Assembly: GCA_900552885.1 (NCBI GenBank)
Contig: USBM01000005.1
Coordinates: 1 to 23,255 of the forward strand
Direction: 5' to 3'
Source of the DNA: an uncultured Clostridium sp.
GTDB lineage: Bacteria; Bacillota; Clostridia; Lachnospirales; Lachnospiraceae
DNA length: 23,255 nt
Shown: positions 14,756 to 22,417 of the stretch, piece by piece
Position numbering within the stretch: the stretch's first letter is position 1
Layout of the letters: the number at the start of each line of letters is the position of its first letter
Notes under the pieces: generated by a model
Databases searched by the model: none
Seen by the model: the letters and a program-made list of their open reading frames with translations, nothing else
Told to the model about the DNA's origin: nothing
Position numbers and translations under genes: made by a program

Positions 14756-15217
14756 CTACATTTGTTTTAAGAGATTGACCATCTCAATCGCACCCAAAGC
14801 GCAATCATAACCCTTATTACCTGCTTTCGTTCCTGCACGCTCAATTGCCTGCTCAATATTCTCTGTTGTTACAATACCGAACATAACCGGAATTCCCGTC
14901 TGTAAAGAAACCTGTGCTACACCCTTTGACACCTCATTGCATACATAATCATAATGACTGGTTGCACCACGAATTACCGTGCCAAGACAGATTACAGCAT
15001 CATATTTTCCTGACTCTGCCATCTTCTTTGCAGCAACCGGAATCTCAAATGCACCCGGAACCCATGCTAAGGTAATGTTATCTTCCGGGATATCATGACG
15101 GGTTAATCCATCCATTGCACCACCAATGAGCTTTGACACGATAAACTCGTTAAATCTTGCGGCAACAATTCCAATCTTCATATCATTTGCAACTAATTTT
15201 CCTTCTAATGTGTTCAT
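14756..15217 (-). CDS. ribH: 6,7-dimethyl-8-ribityllumazine synthase
   Basis: A 153-residue enzyme that condenses the aminopyrimidine ribitylamino-uracil with dihydroxybutanone phosphate to lumazine, the penultimate step of riboflavin synthesis; it assembles into pentamers or 60-mer shells in the cytoplasm. Characteristic stretches are ARFNEFI (20-26), VPGAFEIP (53-60), and [14 protein letters not shown] (79-92) containing the catalytic H88, then AGTKAGNKG (128-136). The length is standard. The start was set at the ATG at 15215-15217, with AAAGGAG upstream; an upstream in-frame ATG precedes that site. It is the last rib gene of the ribE-ribBA-ribH transcript, 97 bases behind ribBA. Confidence 0.98.
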   Translation of the reverse strand: MNTLEGKLVANDMKIGIVAARFNEFIVSKLIGGAMDGLTRHDIPEDNITLAWVPGAFEIPVAAKKMAESGKYDAVICLGTVIRGATSHYDYVCNEVSKGVAQVSLQTGIPVMFGIVTTENIEQAIERAGTKAGNKGYDCALGAIEMVNLLKQM

Positions 15218-15314
15218 ACTTCTAACTCCTTTTCTATGCATATATTTTATATCATTTTCTGTTGATACTACTACTCCTGTTGTGACATCATTTCTTCTAT
15301 ATTCCCCTGCATAT

Positions 15315-16517
15315 TTACTTATAATTCAGCAGGTGTCCCATCTTATCCTGCTTCGTCTTCAGATAAAATGCATCATATTTGCCTGGTTCCATGACGATTG
15401 GTACACGCTCCACAATGCTTAATCCATATCCTTCTAATCCATACACTTTAAGCGGATTATTCGTCATCAATCGAAGCTCCTTCACACCAAGATCAACCAG
15501 AATCTGTGTTCCAATCGTATAATCTCTGGCATCCTCCGGGAAACCTAATTCCAGATTCGCTTCCACGGTATCTAACCCCTGATCCTGCAACTGATATGCA
15601 CGGATCTTGTTGATCAGACCAATTCCTCTACCTTCCTGACGAAGATATAATAATACACCACGACCTTCTTTGGCAATCATTTTCATTGCGGCATCATACT
15701 GCTGTCCGCAATCGCATCTTGCCGAACCTAATGCATCACCGGTCAGGCACTCAGAATGTACTCTGCAAAGTACCGGCTTACCATCTGTAATATCACCCTT
15801 TACAAGTGCCACATGATGTTCCCCATTCAGCTTATTCACATATCCATAGATCGTAAATTCTCCATAACGGGTTGGCATCTTCGCATGTGCCACACACTCG
15901 ACAAATACTTCATGCTCTTTGCGGTACTGAATGAGGTCTGCAATCGTTCCGATCTTAAGATCATGCTTCTTGGCAAATGCGATCAAATCCTCTTTTCGTG
16001 CCATCATACCGTCTTCCTTCATAATCTCACAGCAAAGTCCAACCGGCTTAAGTCCTGCTAACTTCATAAAATCAACGGTTGCCTCGGTATGTCCCTGACG
16101 CTCAATGACACCACCCGGTCTTGCCTCTAACGGGAACATATGTCCCGGTCTGCGGAAGTCTTCCGGCTTCGCATCCTCCTCTACAAACTTACGGGCTGTA
16201 ATACCTCTCTCATATGCCGAGATACCGGTTGTTGTACTTACATGATCCACTGATACGGAAAATGCCGTACAATGATTATCTGTATTTGTAATACACATCT
16301 GCGGCAGGTTCAGTTTATCCGTATAGCTTGCATCCATTGGCATACAGATCAAACCTCTTGCATAACTTGCCATAAAGTTGACATTCTCTGTCGTGGCAAA
16401 CTCTGCTGCACAGATCACATCTCCTTCATTTTCTCTGTTCTCATCATCTAAAATGACGATGCATTTTCCAGCCTTCAGATCTTCGGCTAATTCTAATGTT
16501 GTATTAAATTCTGACAT
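15315..16517 (-). CDS. ribBA: Bifunctional DHBP synthase / GTP cyclohydrolase II
   Basis: A 400-residue fusion enzyme starting both branches of riboflavin synthesis. The N-terminal RibB part (about 1-200) converts ribulose 5-phosphate into dihydroxybutanone phosphate; [10 protein letters not shown] (24-33) is its acidic metal-binding loop and HTEATVD (143-149) holds further active-site residues. The C-terminal RibA part (about 206-400) opens the GTP ring. C257, C268 and C270 in [14 protein letters not shown] are the zinc ligands, and [10 protein letters not shown] (292-301) is the catalytic and nucleotide-binding loop. AAAGGAG stands six bases before the ATG. The fused arrangement is normal in Firmicutes. 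It lies 57 bases behind ribE in the riboswitch-controlled unit. Confidence 0.98.
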   Translation of the reverse strand: MSEFNTTLELAEDLKAGKCIVILDDENRENEGDVICAAEFATTENVNFMASYARGLICMPMDASYTDKLNLPQMCITNTDNHCTAFSVSVDHVSTTTGISAYERGITARKFVEEDAKPEDFRRPGHMFPLEARPGGVIERQGHTEATVDFMKLAGLKPVGLCCEIMKEDGMMARKEDLIAFAKKHDLKIGTIADLIQYRKEHEVFVECVAHAKMPTRYGEFTIYGYVNKLNGEHHVALVKGDITDGKPVLCRVHSECLTGDALGSARCDCGQQYDAAMKMIAKEGRGVLLYLRQEGRGIGLINKIRAYQLQDQGLDTVEANLELGFPEDARDYTIGTQILVDLGVKELRLMTNNPLKVYGLEGYGLSIVERVPIVMEPGKYDAFYLKTKQDKMGHLLNYK

Positions 16518-16574
16518 AATGATCTCCTTTCCATTCCGTCATCCTCTTATTATGCTCTATTGACTGTCTGCTCA

Positions 16575-17234
16575 TCAGGCAAATCCATTCTTTGCTAAAA
16601 AATCCATGGATATTCCACTTTTTGTAGTTTCTTCTTCCACACCGGTTTCATAATGCATTAATTTATCAATATATTTCCCCACTATATCATTTTCGAGATT
16701 CACAATGTCTCCCGCTTTCTTTGATAACAATGTGGTGTGTGCTGCAGTATGCGGAATCAGGGATACTTTGAAACACGTATCATCCACATAGGCAACGGTA
16801 AGCGATACGCCATCAATGGCAATCGAACCTTTCTCGATAATATATCGTAACAACTTGGCTGGCGTCTTGACTGTTACCCAGACCGCATTGTCTTCTTTCA
16901 CAAAACTCTCAATCTGCCCGGTTCCATCAATATGTCCACTTACGATATGTCCACCAAAGCGTCCATTTGCTGCCATGGCACGTTCCATATTCACCTTACT
17001 GCCTTTCGATAACGCTCCCAGCGAAGAACGCCGTATGGTCTCCGGCATCACATCTACGGCAAAAGTGTTCGATGTCTTCTCTGTAACCGTCAGGCAAACC
17101 CCATTTACCGCAATGGAATCTCCAATATGCATATCTTCAAAGATCAGATTACCCTGCAATGTCATCTTTGCCGCTTTGGCTCCATGACTGATTGACACGA
17201 CAGTCCCCAATTCTTCTACAATACCTGTAAACAT
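16575..17234 (-). CDS. ribE: Riboflavin synthase, alpha chain
   Basis: A 219-residue enzyme that disproportionates two lumazine molecules to riboflavin and the aminopyrimidine, the last step of the pathway, as a trimer. It consists of two similar lumazine-binding halves: MFTGIVEELG (1-10) with IAVNGVCLTV (41-50), and SGHIDG (99-104) with IAIDGVSLTV (138-147). The start was set at the ATG at 17232-17234, preceded by AGGAAGTGAG. The longer in-frame extension to 17273 begins within the riboswitch terminator and is not coding. It is the first gene behind the FMN riboswitch and is called ribE (B. subtilis naming; ribC in E. coli). Confidence 0.97.
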   Translation of the reverse strand: MFTGIVEELGTVVSISHGAKAAKMTLQGNLIFEDMHIGDSIAVNGVCLTVTEKTSNTFAVDVMPETIRRSSLGALSKGSKVNMERAMAANGRFGGHIVSGHIDGTGQIESFVKEDNAVWVTVKTPAKLLRYIIEKGSIAIDGVSLTVAYVDDTCFKVSLIPHTAAHTTLLSKKAGDIVNLENDIVGKYIDKLMHYETGVEEETTKSGISMDFLAKNGFA

Positions 17235-17252
17235 GTTCTCACTTCCTAACAT

Positions 17253-17285
17253 AAAAAAGTCCTGAAGATTCATACTCCAGGACTT
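17253..17285 (-). terminator. FMN riboswitch expression-platform terminator
   Basis: Minus strand: AAGTCCTGGAG (17285-17275) pairs with CTTCAGGACTT (17067-style 3' arm at 17267-17257), giving an 11-base stem with one G-U pair and a seven-base loop, followed directly by a run of six T (17253-17258). It lies 18 bases before the ribE start, so with FMN bound transcription should stop here. Confidence 0.85.
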
Positions 17286-17370
17286 AACTTCTTACCATCA
17301 TTCTATCGGACTTCCCAACTTCTATTATATGCGATTCTACAAAATCCACGCATCATCTGTTCCATCCGCT

Positions 17371-17493
17371 CTTCTTCCATCCAGACTATACTGTCGGCAC
17401 CGGAATCTCACCGGTTCCTGCCTTACGGCTCGCGGGCTTAGAAAGCAATGCTTTCCTTACCGCCGGTGGGGACTTGCACCCCGCCCTGAAGAA
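17371..17493 (-). ncRNA. FMN riboswitch (RFN element)
   Basis: A complete FMN aptamer on the minus strand. The conserved blocks appear in order: CAGGGCGGGGTGCAAGTCCC, ACCGGCGGTAA, AGCCCGCGAGCC, CAGGAACCGGTGAGATTCCG, GCCGACAGTATAGTCTGGAT and GAAGAAG. The closing stem pairs TTCTTC (17488-17493) with GAAGAA (17372-17377). It lies in the 347-base gap between ribD and ribE. An intrinsic terminator at 17253-17285 follows, so it should act by transcription attenuation of ribE-ribBA-ribH. It cannot regulate ribD, which lies upstream of it. Confidence 0.97.
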
Positions 17494-17513
17494 TAATTCA
17501 TTTGTCGGTGCTT

Positions 17514-17542
17514 ATTATAACGCGTCATACTAAGATATGCAA
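17514..17542 (-). promoter_or_regulatory. Promoter of the riboswitch-ribE-ribBA-ribH unit
   Basis: Minus strand: -35 TTGCAT (17537-17542), 17-base spacer, perfect -10 TATAAT (17514-17519). Transcription starts just before the riboswitch aptamer. It lies about 40 bases behind the ribD stop codon, showing that the riboswitch unit can be transcribed without ribD. Confidence 0.75.
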
Positions 17543-17581
17543 GTGGGTATTTGTATTTTCCAATCATTTCCCATATATCTA

Positions 17582-18691
17582 TTACAGGACATCATACGTT
17601 AAAAGAATATCTTCTCCAATCTTATCTACGGTTAATAATTGGCATTTCATTCCGTCTGTTGCCAATTCTACCCCTTCTCCACCAACCGGAGTATAAAGTC
17701 CAGCACCGCCAAATAATTTCGGTGCCACATATGCCTCGATCCGCTTCACAATCCCTGCCTGCAATGCTGCATAGTTAAGGGTGGATCCCCCTTCTAATAA
17801 AATACCATCTATCTGACGTTCTCCTAATTTCACCATAAGATCGGACAGATCCAGTTTCCCATCCTGTTCTGCCGCAACCAGAATCTCAACCCCCTGTTCC
17901 TCTAACGCCTGTTTCTGTTCGTTCCAGAACCGCATATACTCAGAATGCGGTTCAATCGTTACCACAATCGTTGGAATCTCTTTCGCCGTTGTTACCACCT
18001 GGCTTGATAATGGGATCCGCAATTTGGAATCACAGATAATACGGATTGGATTGCGCCCATCGGGAATCCGGCATGTAAGCATGGGATCATCATTTAATAC
18101 CGTTCCAATCCCCACCATAATTCCCTTTAATGCATTTCTTGTCTGCTGCACCCTTGCTCTCGATTCCTCTCCGGAGATCCACTTTGAATGTCCGGTTCTC
18201 GTCGCAATCTTACCATCTAACGTCATCGCATATTTCATCAGTACATACGGTGTCTTTGTCGTAATATAATGGAAGAATACCGGATTCAAAGCATCACATT
18301 CTTCTTTGAGAACTTCTGTTTCCACCTCTATCCCCGCTTCCCGCAATTGCCGGATTCCCTTTCCTGCCACAAGCGCATTCGGATCATTGGAACCCACATA
18401 TACTTTGCGGATACCATGTTCTATGATTGCTTGCGTACACGGAGGCTGTTTTCCCTGATGGCAACAAGGCTCTAAGGTCACATACATCTCTGCTCCTTTT
18501 GCTTCCTCTGGATTCTTCAGATTGCGAAACGCATTGCGCTCTGCGTGAAGATCTCCGTACTTTGCATGATAGCCTTCACTGATGATCTGACCATCCTTCA
18601 CAATTACTGCCCCCACTAACGGATTCGGATTCACCTTGCCAACTCCTGACTTTGCTAATTCAATTGCCCGACGCATATATTTTTCTTCCAT
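17582..18691 (-). CDS. ribD: Riboflavin biosynthesis deaminase/reductase
   Basis: A 369-residue bifunctional enzyme. The N-terminal deaminase (about 1-145) removes an amino group from the GTP-derived pyrimidine; HAE (49-51) and PCC followed by C (C76 and C85) are its zinc site. The C-terminal reductase (about 146-369) reduces the ribose side chain with NADPH; MKYAMTLDGKIATRTGHSKW and LLEGGSTLNYA are typical. The start was put at ATG 18689-18691 with AGGAG nine bases upstream; a GTG directly in front is an alternative. It is the first rib gene in direction but lies outside the riboswitch unit, and its own leader shows no FMN aptamer. Confidence 0.97.
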   Translation of the reverse strand: MEEKYMRRAIELAKSGVGKVNPNPLVGAVIVKDGQIISEGYHAKYGDLHAERNAFRNLKNPEEAKGAEMYVTLEPCCHQGKQPPCTQAIIEHGIRKVYVGSNDPNALVAGKGIRQLREAGIEVETEVLKEECDALNPVFFHYITTKTPYVLMKYAMTLDGKIATRTGHSKWISGEESRARVQQTRNALKGIMVGIGTVLNDDPMLTCRIPDGRNPIRIICDSKLRIPLSSQVVTTAKEIPTIVVTIEPHSEYMRFWNEQKQALEEQGVEILVAAEQDGKLDLSDLMVKLGERQIDGILLEGGSTLNYAALQAGIVKRIEAYVAPKLFGGAGLYTPVGGEGVELATDGMKCQLLTVDKIGEDILLTYDVL

Positions 18692-18785
18692 CACGATCTG
18701 CTCCTAACTTAATTCACCCATCGGCATTTATGTGCCACCCTATACCGGTACATCTTATTATCCGGTTCTACCTGCTGTCCTTTAG

Positions 18786-18813
18786 CATATATTCGCCCTT
18801 ACCTTTTTGTCAA
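18786..18813 (-). promoter_or_regulatory. ribD promoter
   Basis: Minus strand: perfect -35 TTGACA (18808-18813), 16-base spacer, weak -10 TATATG (18786-18791). Leader of about 90 bases before the ribD ATG. Short hairpins can be drawn in it (for example ACCGG with CCGGT), but no known riboswitch pattern. Confidence 0.5.
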
Positions 18814-18886
18814 GACTATCCTTTACCGATAATGTAATCTGTTTCTGTCATTTGATAAATATTTTTAATTCTACACGGAATATTCC

Positions 18887-18915
18887 TTGAAACCCATCAA
18901 TAAATAGGATAAAAT
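18887..18915 (+). promoter_or_regulatory. Promoter of the DHH phosphoesterase gene
   Basis: Plus strand: -35 TTGAAA (18887-18892), 17-base spacer, -10 TAAAAT (18910-18915). Leader of about 50 bases before the ATG at 18971. It is divergent from the ribD promoter; the intergenic gap 18692-18970 holds only these signals and AT-rich DNA. Confidence 0.7.
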
Positions 18916-18970
18916 AGATTTAATTATGAGATTACACAACATAATGAATTATAATTTGGGAGGTTAAGAT

Positions 18971-19888
18971 ATGAGATTAGTAACACGTTCTGATTTTGAC
19001 GGACTTGCCTGCGGAACACTTTTATTAGAAGCAGGTGTAATTGATTCCTGGACATTTGCACATCCAAAGGACTTACAGGATGGATTAGTTCCAATCGATG
19101 AGAATGATTGTCTTGCCAACGTTCCTTTCGTAGAGGGCTGCGGGCTGTGGTTTGATCACCATTCCAGCGAACATGAGCGCCAGCAATTAGAAGGAAAGTA
19201 TAAGGGAGAAAGTCGTATTACCCCTTCCTGTGCCAGAATCATTTATGAATATTATGGTGGAGAAGAACGTTTTTCCCATTTTGATGAGATGATGGCCGCC
19301 GTTGACAAGGTAGATTCCGGTAACCTTACGATTGACGAAGTGCAGAATCCAACCGGATGGATCTTGATCGGATTCTTAATGGATCCTCGTACCGGTCTTG
19401 GAAGATGGCGTAACTTTACAATACCAAACTACCGTCTGATGGAAGAGCTAATGCAGGCTTGCCGTACCATGAATACCGAAGAGATTCTCAATCTTCCTGA
19501 TGTCAAAGAACGAATCGAAGTCTACTTTGAACAGACCGAGAAGTTCAAAGAGATGGTTAAGGCCCACACCCGTGTTGAGAAAGATGTTATCATCTCTGAT
19601 CTTCGTGGTGTAGATCCAATCTATTCCGGTAACCGTTTTATGATCTACAGTATGTATCCGGAACAGAATATCTCTGCCTGGATCGTCAATGGCAAAGGTG
19701 GCAAGGGATGCTCTGCCGCAGTCGGCTACAGTATTCTGAACCGTACCTCTAACGTAGATGTCGGAAGCCTTATGTTAAAATATGGCGGTGGCGGTCACAA
19801 AGCAGTCGGTACCTGCCAGTTTACAGATGAGAATATGGATACTGAGCTTCCGAAGATGTTAGACGAGCTTATCAACGGAGTTCACTAA
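18971..19888 (+). CDS. DHH-family phosphoesterase
   Basis: A 305-residue DHH/DHHA1 phosphoesterase, a metal-dependent enzyme of the group that includes exopolyphosphatases, RecJ and nano-RNases. The metal site is visible: SDFDG (7-11, D8 and D10), FDHH (61-64), and AAVDKVDSGN (109-118, with D112). The C-terminal DHHA1 domain carries the substrate-binding GGGGHKAVG (272-280). The opening TRSDFDGLACG and the short length favour a small stand-alone enzyme rather than RecJ; the substrate (polyphosphate, cyclic dinucleotide or short RNA) is open. No membrane or sensor domain is attached, unlike GdpP. GGGAGG stands seven bases before the ATG. Single-gene unit. Confidence 0.92.
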   Translation: MRLVTRSDFDGLACGTLLLEAGVIDSWTFAHPKDLQDGLVPIDENDCLANVPFVEGCGLWFDHHSSEHERQQLEGKYKGESRITPSCARIIYEYYGGEERFSHFDEMMAAVDKVDSGNLTIDEVQNPTGWILIGFLMDPRTGLGRWRNFTIPNYRLMEELMQACRTMNTEEILNLPDVKERIEVYFEQTEKFKEMVKAHTRVEKDVIISDLRGVDPIYSGNRFMIYSMYPEQNISAWIVNGKGGKGCSAAVGYSILNRTSNVDVGSLMLKYGGGGHKAVGTCQFTDENMDTELPKMLDELINGVH

Positions 19889-20018
19889 TGCACTTTCACC
19901 TTTCAGGATAACAGCGAACATACCGATCAGGTGCCTGCATCAACAATAGGACAACTGCATGCGAGTCCGTAACGCAATGCCTGAGACCTTAGCAGGTGCC
20001 TGCAAGGGGGGATAATAT
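19889..20018 (-). repeat. Intergenic repeat, copy B
   Basis: The gap between the convergent DHH and HD genes. Read on the minus strand from the HD stop codon it shares two blocks with bases 1-145: CCCTTGCA just after the stop, and a core at 19957-19980 (plus strand TGCATGCGAGTCC then GTAACGCAATG). It also contains the 11-base motif AGGTGCCTGCA twice (19929-19939 and 19993-20003). GCAGGTGCCTGC is itself nearly self-complementary and could form a small stem. No coding region and no ordinary T-tailed terminator is seen. Confidence 0.5.
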
Positions 20019-20606
20019 TTAATTTCGGATCGTTCCCTTGCGAATATTCTCCTGAAGGATCTGATCAATCACCTCAAATAGTTTTTCAGAACCACGGCGA
20101 GTCTTCTCCTGTCTTCCATACACCTGTGCCGCTGAAACACTATGTTCTTTCCAGTCGCTGCCGCCATTACTGTTATTAAGCATTAATGGCTGCAGATTAT
20201 CCATCGCATGTGCAAACTTCGATTCCGGGGTCTGAAACGCCTCAAACTCATCAAATAACTGAATCAGTTCTTCTTTCTGCTCCTTAGGCAGCAGTGAAAA
20301 GATTCTATCCTTTGCTGCATCTTCCCTTGCTTTCTGCGTTTTCAGATTCTCGGCATCGTATGCATAGGTATCCCCTGCATCAATCTCTACAATATCATGG
20401 ATCAGACACATCAACATAACCCTTGCAACATCAATCGGTTCATTGGAATATTCTTTCAATATATATGCCATGATTGCCATATGCCAGGCATGTTCTGCAT
20501 CATTTTCATTTCTGCCATGTCCGGAAAGATGCGTCTGCCGGAAAATATTCTTCTCCTTATCAATCTCTAATGCAAAATCTAACTGTTGTTTTAATCTCTC
20601 ATCCAT
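20019..20606 (-). CDS. HD domain hydrolase (YfbR-like)
   Basis: A 195-residue all-helical HD-domain phosphohydrolase resembling the YfbR/HDDC2 group, which removes phosphate from (deoxy)nucleoside 5'-monophosphates. The metal-binding set is visible: AEH with H39, IHD with H70 and D71, and D136 in HAMDNLQP; ENDAEHAWH (34-42) and HDIVEIDAGD (70-79) are the family's surroundings. The start was set at the ATG at 20604-20606, behind AGGAAG; the frame edge adds seven residues without a site. It lies 93 bases behind the GH43 gene in the same direction, so read-through is possible. Repeat copy B follows its stop codon. Confidence 0.9.
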   Translation of the reverse strand: MDERLKQQLDFALEIDKEKNIFRQTHLSGHGRNENDAEHAWHMAIMAYILKEYSNEPIDVARVMLMCLIHDIVEIDAGDTYAYDAENLKTQKAREDAAKDRIFSLLPKEQKEELIQLFDEFEAFQTPESKFAHAMDNLQPLMLNNSNGGSDWKEHSVSAAQVYGRQEKTRRGSEKLFEVIDQILQENIRKGTIRN

Positions 20607-20699
20607 GTTTCTTCCTGTTCCTCTCATCTACATACAATTCCTGTTCACCTGCACGCTTTGGGACCTGCAAGAGCTGCCTGCCGCATTGTCTCCGGCATT

Positions 20700-22289
20700 C
20701 TACCGAAAAGACAACTCTTTCATCTGAATCCGGTCACTGCCCCGATATACCAGATAAAGCGGATGCGTTCCATCCGTGATTGTAACCGGTACAAAAATCT
20801 GCGTCCATCCTTCTTCTAACTTGTCTTCTAATGCAAGCCGTCCCACCGGCACGCTCTGATCTTCCACATATACCTCAAGGGCAGCCGGAATATGCCGTCC
20901 ATAGGACATTTCCTTCTGACAACGCTCTACTTCTTCATTACAACGCTCATCCAGGCGCACCGGACCCTCATATACAACCCGGTTGTGTTCTGTCTCTTTC
21001 CGAATGGTAATTCCTACCTGCGTTACCCCCTTGAAGTCAAAATATTTGTATCCGATTGTTGTTCCATTCTCAATCTCCGCAAGGAACCTTTCATCCCCAC
21101 GGTGGGTAACATTCGGAAACAGCATCGTATAGATACTGTTCGAGCCGGTTGGCATATGTCCATTCGTTAAATTACAGCAGATCACTGCCGGATAAGTCCC
21201 CTCTGCCCGAAGAGGTCCCTCATTCAATCCACAGCTTGTAATCTCTACCTGTGGAATGCTGCCATCCTCCCTGATAGCAATCTTCTCTGCACAGGACTGT
21301 CTGCTGTAATCCGACTTATGTGTCAGACGATGATAGAACACATACCATTGTCCCTCAACCTCCACGATACTTCCATGTGTCGTCCCTGTCATATTCACCC
21401 GGTCAGCGGCTGTTCTTCCCTGATACCCGACATCTCCATTTGACACGATCGTTCCACCAAAGACAAAGTCGCGATCCGGATAATCACTCGTGGCATAACA
21501 CAATTCATGATTCAGCCAGGAAGAATAGATAAAATAATACTTCTCTCCTACTTTTCGCATAGAAGAACCTTCAAAGAAAGGATGCTCCTCAAACCCGGTT
21601 CCTTTCACCCGGTATGGAATAATATGATGCGGAGCTTCTTTCACTGTCACCATGTCATTCTCTAATACTAATGTTACCGGTCCCATAATACTATCCGGAT
21701 ATGAAAGAATCTCCTCCCTTGTCCGTCCAAACATCCCCATCTCAATCTGCATAACTTCCTCATTCGCTGCAATATCCGTATCTTCCTCATAACTATACTG
21801 CGTACCATAATAAAGACGGATCGTTCCATTGTCATTAATAACTGCCGGATCAAAACAGATATACCGCATCATCAACGTTCCATCTGCATTTCTGACGTAG
21901 TCTAAAAATTCAAACGGACCGGCCGGACTGTCACTCACCGCTACACTGATCGGTCTGGTGTAACCGCCTTGCCCGTAATCGCCGCCCATGCAATAATAAA
22001 GATAGTACTTTCCATCATTGCCCTGCACGACATCCGGAGCAAACATATACGTTAGATTGGGATAATACGGATCCTGTGATGCCTTGTAGATAACCCCCTC
22101 ATATCTCCAATCTGACAGATCATCTACCGGTGCCGAATATGTCACATAATCTTCCATACAAAAGGTATACCCACCTTCTCTGTCATGGGAGCCGTAGATA
22201 TATACGCGATCTCCGAATACATGCGGCTCTCCATCCGGAATATATTCATGTAAAGGTAAATAAGGATTATATACTTGTTGTTTCTGCAT
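20700..22289 (-). CDS. GH43 family glycosidase
   Basis: A 529-residue five-blade beta-propeller glycosidase of family GH43, acting on arabinose- or xylose-containing plant oligosaccharides. Candidate catalytic residues are D19 (YIPDGEP, base), D86 (FAPDVV, pKa modulator) and E240 (FFEGSSMRK, acid). A C-terminal part from about 385 ends in WTQIFVPVTITDGTHPLYLVY, the pattern of a CBM6-like carbohydrate-binding sandwich. There is no signal peptide, so it should work inside the cell on imported oligosaccharides. The start was set at the ATG at 22287-22289 behind GGAGG; the 27-residue extension has poorer support. No sugar transporter or regulator is beside it, only a MATE protein. Confidence 0.9.
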   Translation of the reverse strand: MQKQQVYNPYLPLHEYIPDGEPHVFGDRVYIYGSHDREGGYTFCMEDYVTYSAPVDDLSDWRYEGVIYKASQDPYYPNLTYMFAPDVVQGNDGKYYLYYCMGGDYGQGGYTRPISVAVSDSPAGPFEFLDYVRNADGTLMMRYICFDPAVINDNGTIRLYYGTQYSYEEDTDIAANEEVMQIEMGMFGRTREEILSYPDSIMGPVTLVLENDMVTVKEAPHHIIPYRVKGTGFEEHPFFEGSSMRKVGEKYYFIYSSWLNHELCYATSDYPDRDFVFGGTIVSNGDVGYQGRTAADRVNMTGTTHGSIVEVEGQWYVFYHRLTHKSDYSRQSCAEKIAIREDGSIPQVEITSCGLNEGPLRAEGTYPAVICCNLTNGHMPTGSNSIYTMLFPNVTHRGDERFLAEIENGTTIGYKYFDFKGVTQVGITIRKETEHNRVVYEGPVRLDERCNEEVERCQKEMSYGRHIPAALEVYVEDQSVPVGRLALEDKLEEGWTQIFVPVTITDGTHPLYLVYRGSDRIQMKELSFR

Positions 22290-22361
22290 TTGATATGTCC
22301 TCCGTAATTCTGTTTTCATATAACCGGCTCCATCATCCTGTAAGCAAACTATGATACTTGC

Positions 22362-22391
22362 ATTATACACTCGATTTCATAGCGAACACAA
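22362..22391 (-). promoter_or_regulatory. GH43 gene promoter
   Basis: Minus strand: -35 TTGTGT (22386-22391), 18-base spacer, perfect -10 TATAAT (22362-22367). Leader of about 70 bases before the ATG at 22289. It lies behind the MATE gene stop codon at 22418. No clear cre-type site was seen. Confidence 0.55.
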
Positions 22392-22417
22392 GCAAAATTA
22401 CAATTGATCTTCCGTTA

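Noticed and set aside
18695..18785. Possible second riboswitch in the ribD leader
   Set aside because: Short hairpins only; none of the conserved FMN aptamer blocks (such as the GATTCCGGT or GTATAGTCTGGATG parts) are present.
20628..20699. Hairpin TGCCG / CGGCA behind the GH43 gene as a terminator
   Set aside because: Five-base stem without a following T run; too weak to call.
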